Shown here piece by piece: positions 1 through 5,068 of a stretch of 5,072 nucleotides of DNA (position 1 is the stretch's first letter; the number at the start of each line of letters is the position of its first letter). The notes beneath the pieces were generated by a model, which did no database searches, was not told the origin of the DNA, and was given only the letters and a program-made list of their open reading frames with translations. Source of the stretch: an uncultured Actinomycetes bacterium (GTDB taxonomy: Bacteria > Actinomycetota > Thermoleophilia > Solirubrobacterales > 70-9); NCBI GenBank assembly GCA_946886425.1, contig CAMPIP010000178.1:1-5072 (forward strand), read 5' to 3'. Made by a program: the position numbers and the translations under genes.

Positions 1-473
1 TGGAGTCGGTCCGACCGCGGCGGCCGGCTTGGGTCGTCGGGGCGCTGGTCCCCGCCGCCGTGGCGGTTGCCGCGTCGAGCGGGCCGGCGCCGAAGGCGGT
101 CGGCGTGCGGGATCGGCCGCTCCCGCGAGCTCGTTCGCGGCAACGGCTGGCCGGTCTTCGGCGTGATCGTCTGCGTCTACCTGATCGTCTTCGTCGTCGG
201 CGGCATCCTCGGCGCGATCGGCACCGGGATCAGCGACAGCCTCGGCATGCGGATCCTCTTCAGCGTCGTCGCCCAGACCCTGACCGCGCCGATCGCCGCC
301 CTCACCGCCGCGGTCATCTACTTCCGCCTGATGGCGCTGCGCAACGAGGCGCCCCCGGCGCCGCCGGCCCGACCGGGACCGTGACGATGCCGCCTGAAGG
401 GCAGCAGCCGCCGCCCCCGCCGGCGCCGCCCGCTCCCGGCACGCCTCCGCCTCCGCCTCCCGCGGCCGGCTGA
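1..473 (+). pseudogene. C-terminal remnant of a small multi-pass membrane protein, frame apparently broken
   Basis: The clearest coding stretch lies in the frame ending at the TGA at 382-384. It reads a basic juxtamembrane segment (GRSRELVRGNGW, from about 115), a hydrophobic helix (VFGVIVCVYLIVFVVGGILG) and a second helix (ILFSVVAQTLTAPIAALTAAVIYFRL). This matches the C-terminal style of actinobacterial membrane proteins related to the glycerophosphodiester phosphodiesterase membrane domain. The same frame further upstream is an unconvincing Arg-rich run with only a TTG start at 67. Hydrophobic residues that would suit the preceding helix (WVVGALVPAAVAV) lie in another frame at about 30-68, and VERAG lies in the third frame. 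A Pro-rich tail typical of such proteins (from about 368 to the TGA at 471-473) is again in a different frame. I read this as a gene entering from the left with several frameshifts, either real decay or sequencing error. Alternatively, only 67-384 is translated. Biochemical function is unknown. Confidence 0.5.
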
Positions 474-484
474 GCTTCTCCCCG

Positions 485-684
485 ATGGGGGAGGACGACC
501 TCGCCGAGCTGCTTGCGCGCCGCGCCCTCACCGAGGACGCGGCGCGTCCCGAGGCGGTCGAGCGCCGCCACGCGGCCGGCGGCCGCACCGCCCGGGAGAA
601 GCTCGCCGACCTCGTCGACCCGGGCTCCTTCGTCGAGTACGGGCGCTTCGCGATCGCCGCCCAGCGCGGTCGCCGCGAGCTGAA
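485..684 (+). pseudogene. Truncated N-terminus of an acyl-CoA carboxylase carboxyltransferase
   Basis: From the ATG at 485 about 66 residues look like the start of a carboxyltransferase-domain protein (acetyl/propionyl-CoA carboxylase beta type). Typical elements are a helical N-terminus (DDLAELLARRAL), the segment AVERRHAAGGRTAREKLADL, and the DPGSFVEYGRFA motif that opens the crotonase-like fold, followed by IAAQRGRREL. Intact family members transfer carboxyl from biotin to an acyl-CoA and run to about 450-550 residues or more. Here similarity ends at codon 680-682. The frame then reads about 33 meaningless codons, antisense to the neighbouring DUF2804 gene, to a stop at 779-781. Neither oxyanion-hole glycines nor a biotin-binding region remain, so the product cannot be active. 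There is no clear Shine-Dalgarno before the start, which lies 11 bases after the upstream stop at 473. The breakpoint touches the stop codon of the next gene, so a deletion, rearrangement or assembly join is likely. The family call is firm; the cause of truncation is open. Confidence 0.7.
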
Positions 685-1524
685 CTACCAGAGCGCCTCG
701 TGGCGCTCCATCACGCCGAAGCCCTCGGCGAGATCGAGATTGCCCAGCGAGCCGCTGAAGCGGCCGAACCGGTGGCTGTAGCGGGAGCGGATCAGCAGGA
801 AGTTCTCGTCGTGGGCGCGCTCGGCCTCGGACTCGAAGCCGAGCCGCGAGCCCTCGGCGAACTCGACCGCGGCGACGTCGTCGAAGCGGACCGGGGCAGG
901 CTCGGCGGGCTCGCCGTCGACCCAGATCGCCCGCTCGCTGTTGGCGGGCGGGTCGTTGATGCCGTCGACCAGGTTCCAGGCGACCGGCCGGCCGTCGGTG
1001 GCGCGGCCGACGCCGGCGCTCCAGTGCCAGTTGGTGTGGCGGGCGTGGTAGCCGGCCGACTCGTCGTCGACGGCGTGCGCCTCGACCCGCCAGCGGCGGC
1101 CGGGGATCTCAACCGTGCCGGTGACGGGCACGCCGGCTCGCTTGCGGGTCCAGCTCCAGGCGGCCCCGCTGGGGCAGATCGTTTCGATCGGTTGGACCTC
1201 GCCGAGGTCCAGGCTCGCGCGCAGGTCGGGCGAGTCGATCTCCAGGCGCGGCCCGTCGAGCAGCACCTCGCGGGCGCCCGGGCGCAGCACCGAGCGCTCG
1301 TCGAAGTAGCCACCGCGGCGGTCCCAGATCGCCCAGAACGACTGCCGGGCCGGGCCGACCTCGGCGCTGGCCGCGCACAGCATCAGCTCCGGGCCGAAGA
1401 CGCCGACGTAGCGCCAGCGCTTGCGCAGCTGCCCGGCGCTGCGCAGCGGCATCGGCCCGGGGGGGAGGGGCAGGTCGGGACGGTCGGGCCCCGGCCCGCG
1501 CCAGGGGAGCGCGGCGGTCGTCAT
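685..1524 (-). CDS. DUF2804 family protein (function unknown)
   Basis: This encodes 279 residues from the ATG at 1524-1522 to the TAG at 687-685. I recognise the DUF2804 pattern: an N-terminal W-x-Y-x-G region (WRYVGVFGPELML, residues 37-49), a Trp-rich middle, the signature YHARHTNWHWSAGVG (159-173), WNLVDGIND (183-191) with a following SER, and the usual C-terminal close GVMERHEALW. The family is widespread in actinobacteria and has no assigned reaction. The fold looks beta-rich, and no signal peptide or membrane helix is visible, so it is probably cytoplasmic. A GTG at 1554 would add ten residues. I prefer the ATG because a TACGGT box sits seven bases upstream of it and because the longer start would read through that box. 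The gene is complete although its stop codon lies directly at the junction with the truncated carboxyltransferase. It is divergent from the membrane gene at 1589 and likely monocistronic. Family confidence is high, function none. Confidence 0.87.
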   Translation of the reverse strand: MTTAALPWRGPGPDRPDLPLPPGPMPLRSAGQLRKRWRYVGVFGPELMLCAASAEVGPARQSFWAIWDRRGGYFDERSVLRPGAREVLLDGPRLEIDSPDLRASLDLGEVQPIETICPSGAAWSWTRKRAGVPVTGTVEIPGRRWRVEAHAVDDESAGYHARHTNWHWSAGVGRATDGRPVAWNLVDGINDPPANSERAIWVDGEPAEPAPVRFDDVAAVEFAEGSRLGFESEAERAHDENFLLIRSRYSHRFGRFSGSLGNLDLAEGFGVMERHEALW

Positions 1525-1537
1525 CGCGCCCACCGTA
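1525..1537 (-). promoter_or_regulatory. Candidate -10 box and leaderless start for the DUF2804 gene
   Basis: On the minus strand TACGGT (1537-1532) is followed by seven bases and then the ATG at 1524. The spacing fits a TANNNT -10 element whose transcript begins at the start codon. No convincing -35 box or Shine-Dalgarno is visible. The same hexamer and spacing precede the CMD-family gene at 2845. Confidence 0.45.
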
Positions 1538-1576
1538 TCGGGGGGTCGCCGCACGGCAGCCCCTCGCGGCCGTCTC

Positions 1577-1588
1577 TACCCTCGGTCG
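1577..1588 (+). promoter_or_regulatory. Candidate -10 box and leaderless start for the CBU_0592-like gene
   Basis: TACCCT (1577-1582) lies six bases before the ATG at 1589, matching a TANNNT -10 with transcription starting at or next to the A of the start codon. There is no purine-rich ribosome-binding site between them and no clear -35 box. It faces the DUF2804 promoter, the two boxes lying about 40 bases apart. Confidence 0.4.
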
Positions 1589-1843
1589 ATGGACCAGGCA
1601 ATCCAGCTCGTCGGCGCCGTGCTGATCCTCTCCGCCTTCGGGGCGGTGCAGATGGGGCGGATGCGGGCCGACTCGGTCCTCTACTTGACGCTGAACCTGA
1701 TCGGCTCGGCGATTCTCGCGGTCCTGGCCGTGATCGCGGTGCAGTGGGGCTTCGTCCTGCTCGAGGGCGTCTGGGCGCTCATCTCCGCCTACGGCCTGAT
1801 CGGCGCCCTGCGCGCCCGTCCCGCCGCCGGCGCCGAACCCTGA
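1589..1843 (+). CDS. CBU_0592-type small integral membrane protein
   Basis: This encodes 84 residues with three predicted membrane segments: about 5-22 (IQLVGAVLILSAFGAV), 31-51 (LYLTLNLIGSAILAVLAVIAV) and 53-71 (WGFVLLEGVWALISAYGLI). The conserved N36-L37-x-G39 in the second segment and the Q52-W53-G54-F55 plus E59-G60-x-W62 stretch are what I recognise from the CBU_0592 membrane-domain family, whose function is unknown. The C-terminus is a short basic, Ala/Pro-rich tail. The frame is open upstream to 1421, but that part runs antisense through the DUF2804 start and makes no membrane-protein sense. The ATG at 1589 gives a typical family N-terminus (MDQAIQLVGA) and sits just behind a TACCCT box. 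The gene is a single unit, divergent from DUF2804 and convergent with the exonuclease gene, with a long hairpin right after its stop. The family call is fairly secure; the role is not known. Confidence 0.8.
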   Translation: MDQAIQLVGAVLILSAFGAVQMGRMRADSVLYLTLNLIGSAILAVLAVIAVQWGFVLLEGVWALISAYGLIGALRARPAAGAEP

Positions 1844-1846
1844 GAG

Positions 1847-1893
1847 GTGCGGTTGTCCCTGGTCCTGCTATGCCGGACCTGAGGCAACCGCGC
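1847..1893. terminator. Long hairpin between convergent genes, likely bidirectional terminator
   Basis: GCGGTTG (1849-1855) and CAACCGC (1885-1891) pair perfectly. Inside them GGTCC (1861-1865) pairs with GGACC (1875-1879) around the nine-base loop TGCTATGCC. The five-base segments between the two helices (1856-1860 and 1880-1884) pair imperfectly, and wobble/GC pairs extend the base outward to 1847/1893. The hairpin fills nearly the whole 49-base gap between the plus-strand stop at 1843 and the minus-strand stop at 1893-1895. No T-tract follows on either strand, so this would be a U-less terminator of the kind proposed in high-GC actinobacteria. Confidence 0.55.
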
Positions 1894-2753
1894 TACCCGA
1901 GATGTTCCTCGAGGCGCTCGGCAAGGCGGTTCATGCCGTGCTGGCGGGCGGACGCGGCGGCGCCGGCCCAGTCGGTCGGGGCGTCGGGCGGGCGCTCGAC
2001 GCCGGCGTCGCGCAGGGTCGCGATGTCCTTGAAGGCGAGCAGGTCATCGCGGCCTTCGATCAGGGCCGCACGGAGCTTCGGGCGCTGCTCGCGGATCGCG
2101 CTGTCGAGGATCGCCTCCAGGGAGCCGTGCTTGACCAGCAGCTCCGCGGCCGTTTTCGGGCCGACTCCCTTGGCGCCGGGCAGCCCGTCGGCGGGGTCGC
2201 CGCGCAGAGCGATGAAGTCGGGGACCAGCTCCGGCCCGATCCCGTAGCGCTCCCGCACCTCCTCCGGCCCCACCTCCTCGGCGCCTTTGCCGCCGGTGCG
2301 GACGTAGAGGACGGTGACCCGCTCGCCGGCGCACTGGTACATGTCGCGGTCGCCGGTGAAGATCAGCGCCCGGCCTCCCGCCTCCGCCTCCAGCCGCGCG
2401 TAAGTGCCGAGCAGGTCGTCGGCCTCGAGGTCGGCCGAGTCCGCGATCGTCCAGCCGAAGCCGGCGAAGAAATCGCGGGCGGTGGCGAACTGCGGCGCCA
2501 GCTCGTCCGGCATCGCCGCCTCGCGCTCGGCATGGTAAGCGGGATAGAGCTCGGTCCGGTAGCTGGCCGCGTCGGGCCCGAAGCAGAGCACGACCGCCCG
2601 CGGCTCGTGGATCTCGACCTCGCGGAGGATCAGGTTCGCCGTCCCCAGCAGCGCGTTCACAGGCCGCCCCCCGCCGTCGGTGATCGTCTTCGGCAGCGCG
2701 TAGAAGGCGCGGAACAGCATCGAGGGCGTGTCGACGGCGAGCAGCGGAGCCAC
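1893..2753 (-). CDS. Stand-alone 5'-3' exonuclease (Pol I N-terminal / FEN family)
   Basis: This encodes 286 residues from a GTG at 2753 to a TAG at 1895-1893. It is a structure-specific 5' nuclease acting on flaps or nicks in DNA, without a polymerase domain. An N-terminal PIN/FEN domain carries D8 (LLAVDTPSMLFRAFYALP), R15, E110-A-D112-D113, T-G-D135-R-D137 and, next to the helix-hairpin-helix, GDPADGLPGAKGVGPKTA (185-202) with D186 and D189. Two usual positions differ: the Asp of the FDA motif is G59 (CFGPDAASYR), and the Lys of the YKxxR motif is H74 (YHAER). The C-terminal ~80 residues are helical. The GTG gives a start flush with the conserved LLAVD strand and lies six bases behind a TATAAG box; the open frame continuing to 3086 runs antisense over the next gene and is not coding. 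It is transcribed away from the CMD-family gene across a shared palindromic region. Bacteria often carry such a paralogue beside full polA, so no polA symbol is assigned. Confidence 0.9.
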   Translation of the reverse strand: MAPLLAVDTPSMLFRAFYALPKTITDGGGRPVNALLGTANLILREVEIHEPRAVVLCFGPDAASYRTELYPAYHAEREAAMPDELAPQFATARDFFAGFGWTIADSADLEADDLLGTYARLEAEAGGRALIFTGDRDMYQCAGERVTVLYVRTGGKGAEEVGPEEVRERYGIGPELVPDFIALRGDPADGLPGAKGVGPKTAAELLVKHGSLEAILDSAIREQRPKLRAALIEGRDDLLAFKDIATLRDAGVERPPDAPTDWAGAAASARQHGMNRLAERLEEHLG

Positions 2754-2765
2754 GCCGCACTTATA
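2754..2765 (-). promoter_or_regulatory. Candidate -10 box and leaderless start for the exonuclease gene
   Basis: On the minus strand TATAAG (2765-2760), five of six matches to TATAAT, is followed by six bases and the GTG start at 2753. No Shine-Dalgarno fits in the gap, so the transcript would begin at the start codon. The -35 region falls inside the composite palindrome, and no standard -35 hexamer is apparent. Confidence 0.45.
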
Positions 2766-2766
2766 T

Positions 2767-2822
2767 CGGGACGTGTCTGATCTGAGCCGACATATATGAC
2801 GCCTTAACTCAGACACCCCCCG
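2767..2822. promoter_or_regulatory. 56-base composite palindrome in the divergent promoter region
   Basis: Three nested symmetric blocks share one centre, between 2794 and 2795. The middle is CATATATG (2791-2798), itself a palindrome. Ten bases out on each side lie GTGTCTGA (2773-2780) and TCAGACAC (2809-2816). Two bases further are CGGG (2767-2770) and CCCG (2819-2822). Half of the bases in the ten-base spacers are also symmetric, so 21 of 28 position pairs match. An extra TCTGA (2781-2785) directly repeats the end of the left arm. The element covers the -35 zones of both divergent genes and is much richer in A/T than its surroundings. It could be an operator for one or two regulator dimers, a REP-like repeat, or a hairpin-forming relic. 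The symmetry is directly seen; the role is inferred. Confidence 0.55.
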
Positions 2823-2831
2823 TGGTTGGGC

Positions 2832-2844
2832 TACGGTGCCCGGC
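2832..2844 (+). promoter_or_regulatory. Candidate promoter and leaderless start for the CMD-family gene
   Basis: TACGGT (2832-2837) sits seven bases before the GTG at 2845, identical in hexamer and spacing to the DUF2804 promoter. Seventeen bases upstream of it is TCAGAC (2809-2814), a weak -35 candidate that coincides with the right arm of the palindrome. No ribosome-binding site lies between box and start. Confidence 0.45.
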
Positions 2845-3429
2845 GTGGAGACGGGGGAGAAGCCGCGGATCGCGCCCGGGGACCGGCACCAGATCGGGAT
2901 CGTCAACCACGCGTTCGCGAAGCTGGCCGGGTTGGCGACGGGAGGGCCGCCGCCGAACGTGTTCACGACGCTGGCGCGGAACCCGAAGCTGTTCCGGCGC
3001 TGGCTCTGGTTCGCCGGCGGGCTGATGCCGGGCGGCAAGCTGCCTCGCCGCGACACCGAGCTGGTCATCCTTCGCGTCGCCCACAACGCCGGTTGCGCCT
3101 ACGAGTGGGGACACCACGAGCACCTCGGCCGCCGCGCCGGACTCGGCGCTGAGGAGGTCGAGCGAATCCGCGAGGGGGCCGACGCGCCCGGCTGGTCGCC
3201 GCGCCAGGCGCTGCTGCTGCGCGCCGCCGACGAGCTCCACGCCGACGGCCGCATCGGCGACCCGCTCTGGGCCGGGCTCAGCGCCGAGCTCGACGAGCGC
3301 CTGCTGATCGAGCTCTGTCTGCTGATCGGCCACTACGAGATGCTGGCGATGACCCTGAACACGCTGCGGGTGCAGCCCGACCCGGCCCCGCTCGGGCGCC
3401 GCCTGCCGCGATGGCTATCGAGAGCCTGA
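2845..3429 (+). CDS. Carboxymuconolactone decarboxylase (CMD/AhpD-like) family protein
   Basis: This encodes 194 residues, all-helical, of the CMD/AhpD fold. The core motif is E72-LVILR77-VAHNAGC84-AYE87-WGHH91-EHLGRRAGL. Glu, Cys and the following His match the family, but AhpD's second redox Cys (CxxC) is Glu here (CAYE). A peroxiredoxin-reducing disulfide exchange is therefore unlikely, and the protein belongs with the C-x-Y-E-W-x-x-H members common in actinobacteria, most uncharacterised. An Asn/Pro-rich segment near 35-50 (PPPNVFTTLARNPKLFRRW) is the usual N-terminal lead-in of these proteins. Two GTG codons are possible, at 2836 and 2845. I choose 2845 because 2836 overlaps the TACGGT box while 2845 lies seven bases behind it. 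No signal peptide is seen, so it is probably cytoplasmic. Its last 19 bases overlap the SDR start, pointing to coupled expression and a shared pathway. The actual substrate cannot be told. Confidence 0.87.
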   Translation: METGEKPRIAPGDRHQIGIVNHAFAKLAGLATGGPPPNVFTTLARNPKLFRRWLWFAGGLMPGGKLPRRDTELVILRVAHNAGCAYEWGHHEHLGRRAGLGAEEVERIREGADAPGWSPRQALLLRAADELHADGRIGDPLWAGLSAELDERLLIELCLLIGHYEMLAMTLNTLRVQPDPAPLGRRLPRWLSRA

Positions 3430-4256
3430 GCGCCAAGCGCTGCCTCGTCACCGGGGCGGCCAGCGGGATCGGCCGGGCGACCGCGCTCGCGGCCGCCCGC
3501 GAGGGAGCGCTGCTGTTCCTCACCGACCTCAATGCCGAGGCGTTGGAGGCGACCGTCGCCGAGGTCCGGGGCTTCGGCGGCCGGGTCGAGTGGCACGCCA
3601 CCGCCGACCTCACCGACCATGACGCCGTCGTCGCCCTCGCCGCCGAGGTCCACCGCGACCACGGCAGCATGGACGTGGTGATGAACGTCGCCGGCGTCTC
3701 CACCTGGGGCGCGATCGAGCGGCTCCGCCACAGCGACTGGGAGAAAGTGATCGACATCAACCTGATGGGCCCGATCAGCGTGCTCGAGTGCTTCGTGCCG
3801 CCGATGATCGAGGCCGGCCGCGGTGGCCACATCGTCAACGTCTCCTCCGCGGCGGGACTCTTCGGCCTGCCCTGGCACGCCGCCTACAGCGCCAGCAAGT
3901 TCGGGCTGCGCGGCGTCTCCGAGGTGCTGCGTTTCGACCTGCGCCGGCACGACATCGGCGTCAGCCTGGTCTGTCCCGGCGGGGTGAAGACGCCGCTCGT
4001 CAACACGGTCGAAATCGTCGGCGTCGACCGCGACGACCCCGAGGTCCAGAAGCTGATCCGCCGCTTCGAGAAGCACGCGGTCAGCCCCGAGCACGTCGCC
4101 GCGAAGATCCTCGAGGGGATCGCCAAGGATCGCTACATGGTCTTCACCTCGCGGGACATCCAGATCGGCTACTGGTTCCAGCGCAAGTTCGCCTGGCCCT
4201 ACGAGCTGACGATGCGGCTGCTCAACGACCGCCTGGTCAAGATCGCCGACCGCTGA
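3411..4256 (+). CDS. Short-chain dehydrogenase/reductase (SDR) family oxidoreductase
   Basis: This encodes 281 residues of a classical SDR with a Rossmann fold. The cofactor loop is T14-GAASGIG21. D39 at the end of the second strand (LFLTDLN) favours NAD(H) over NADP(H). D66-L67 sits at the adenine pocket, N92-VAG95 is the NNAG-type motif, and N117, S146, Y159 and K163 (YSASK) complete the catalytic tetrad. PGGVKTPL near 204-211 is the usual substrate-loop region. It should oxidise or reduce an alcohol/carbonyl on a small molecule or acyl chain. The extended C-terminus (about 245-281, IQIGYWFQRKFAWPYELTMRLL) is rich in aromatic and basic residues and may sit at a membrane surface; that is inference. 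The ATG overlaps the end of the CMD gene by 19 bases with no clear Shine-Dalgarno, so translation is probably coupled. All catalytic residues are intact and the length is normal for subgroups with the C-terminal extension. The substrate is unknown. Confidence 0.92.
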   Translation: MAIESLSAKRCLVTGAASGIGRATALAAAREGALLFLTDLNAEALEATVAEVRGFGGRVEWHATADLTDHDAVVALAAEVHRDHGSMDVVMNVAGVSTWGAIERLRHSDWEKVIDINLMGPISVLECFVPPMIEAGRGGHIVNVSSAAGLFGLPWHAAYSASKFGLRGVSEVLRFDLRRHDIGVSLVCPGGVKTPLVNTVEIVGVDRDDPEVQKLIRRFEKHAVSPEHVAAKILEGIAKDRYMVFTSRDIQIGYWFQRKFAWPYELTMRLLNDRLVKIADR

Positions 4257-4279
4257 GAGAGCCGACGCCGTCGCCTCAT

Positions 4280-4294
4280 TAGGGTGGAGGGCTC
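4280..4294 (+). promoter_or_regulatory. TAGGGT box and Shine-Dalgarno before the ABC ATPase gene
   Basis: TAGGGT (4280-4285) lies nine bases before the ATG at 4295 and may be a -10 element giving a leaderless or nearly leaderless message. GGAGG (4286-4290) with a four-base gap to the start is also a usable, if close, ribosome-binding site. This is the only start in the window with a clear Shine-Dalgarno, which would also serve read-through from the SDR gene 38 bases upstream. Confidence 0.4.
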
Positions 4295-5068
4295 ATGGCC
4301 ACTCCCGCCCTGCAGATCGAGAGTCTCGTCAAGCGCTACCCGACCGGGGTGGAGGCGCTGCGCTCGGTCTCGCTGCAGATCGAGTCGGGCGACTTCTTCG
4401 GGCTGCTCGGCCCCAACGGGGCCGGCAAGTCGACGCTGATCCACTGCACGACCGGGCTGGCGCAGCCGACCTCGGGCTCGATCGCCGTCTACGGACACGA
4501 CGCGATCAAGCACTACACCGAGGCGCGGCAGGCGGTCGGCCTCGCCCCCCAGGAGCCGAACATCGACTGGTTCCTCACCGTCGAGGAGACGCTCGACTAC
4601 CACGCCGGATACTTCGGGATGCCGAAGCGCGAGCGCCGCGAGCGCACCGAAGAGATGCTGGAGACCTTCTCGCTGGTCGAGAAGCGCAACGAACGGACCC
4701 GCACCCTCTCGGGCGGGATGAAGCGGCGGCTGCTGCTGGCCCGGGCGCTGATGCACAAGCCGCCGCTGCTGATCCTCGACGAGCCGACCGCCGGCGTCGA
4801 CATCGAGCTGCGGCTGGAGCTCTGGCACTACGTGCAGCGGATCAACCAGGAAGGGACGACGATCCTGCTGACCACGCACTACCTCGAGGAGGCGGAGCAG
4901 CTCTGCAACCGCATCGCCTTCATCAACGACGGCCAGATCGCCGGCGAAGGAACCAGCGCCGAGCTGGCCGCCGAGTACGGGGTCAACAGCCTCGAGGACG
5001 CCTACCTGGCGCTGGTCGGCCGCAAGGAGCTGTCGCGCTCCCGGGCCGAGGAGCTGGCCGCTTCGTGA
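4295..5068 (+). CDS. ABC-2 type transporter ATP-binding protein (CcmA/YadG-like)
   Basis: This encodes 257 residues, a single complete nucleotide-binding domain. Walker A is G39-PNGAGKST47, the Q-loop centres on Q86 (GLAPQEPNIDWFLTVEE), the signature is L138-SGGMKRR145, Walker B is LLILD162-E163-P, the D-loop is AGVD169 and the switch histidine is H195 (LLTTHYLEEAEQLCNRIAFI). The wording around the H-loop and the WHYVQRINQEGTTILLTTHYLEEAE stretch is typical of the COG1131/YadG group, which powers ABC-2 type exporters of drugs, polysaccharides or lipids. Such proteins sit on the inner face of the membrane bound to a separate permease. No permease lies upstream. The TGA overlaps a GTG (5065-5068), so the partner probably starts at the window's edge. 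The gene follows the SDR by 38 bases on the same strand and has its own candidate promoter and Shine-Dalgarno, so it may not be part of the CMD-SDR unit. The exported substrate is unknown. Confidence 0.95.
   Translation: MATPALQIESLVKRYPTGVEALRSVSLQIESGDFFGLLGPNGAGKSTLIHCTTGLAQPTSGSIAVYGHDAIKHYTEARQAVGLAPQEPNIDWFLTVEETLDYHAGYFGMPKRERRERTEEMLETFSLVEKRNERTRTLSGGMKRRLLLARALMHKPPLLILDEPTAGVDIELRLELWHYVQRINQEGTTILLTTHYLEEAEQLCNRIAFINDGQIAGEGTSAELAAEYGVNSLEDAYLALVGRKELSRSRAEELAAS

Noticed and set aside
397..473. CCG/CCT-rich tract as a microsatellite or regulatory repeat
   Set aside because: The tract is better explained as codons for a Pro-rich tail of the upstream membrane protein. The units are irregular and there is no fixed period.
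683..781. The C-terminal 33 codons of the truncated carboxyltransferase frame as real coding sequence
   Set aside because: These codons are exactly antisense to the conserved C-terminus of DUF2804 and do not resemble any carboxyltransferase.
1421..1588. A 56-codon N-terminal extension of the CBU_0592-like membrane protein
   Set aside because: It is antisense to the DUF2804 start region, basic and Gly/Pro/Ser-rich, unlike the family, while the ATG at 1589 gives a standard N-terminus behind a -10-like box.
700..2247. A 515-codon plus-strand open frame
   Set aside because: It runs antisense through the DUF2804 gene, crosses the CBU_0592-like gene in another frame and continues antisense into the exonuclease gene. 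Its translation is Ala/Gly/Arg/Pro-rich with no recognisable family. Long empty frames are expected at this GC content.
2754..3086. A 111-codon N-terminal extension of the exonuclease frame
   Set aside because: It is antisense to the CMD-family gene, crosses the palindrome and both promoter boxes, and resembles no nuclease N-terminus. The family's first strand (LLAVD) begins right after the GTG at 2753.
3333..4094. A 253-codon minus-strand open frame opposite the SDR gene
   Set aside because: It is a shadow of the SDR coding frame: rich in Asp, Gly, Val and Ala from complementary codons, with no motifs, while the plus-strand SDR has every catalytic residue.
4199..4879. A 226-codon minus-strand open frame opposite the ABC ATPase gene
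   Set aside because: It lies antisense to a complete ABC domain and has no recognisable family features.
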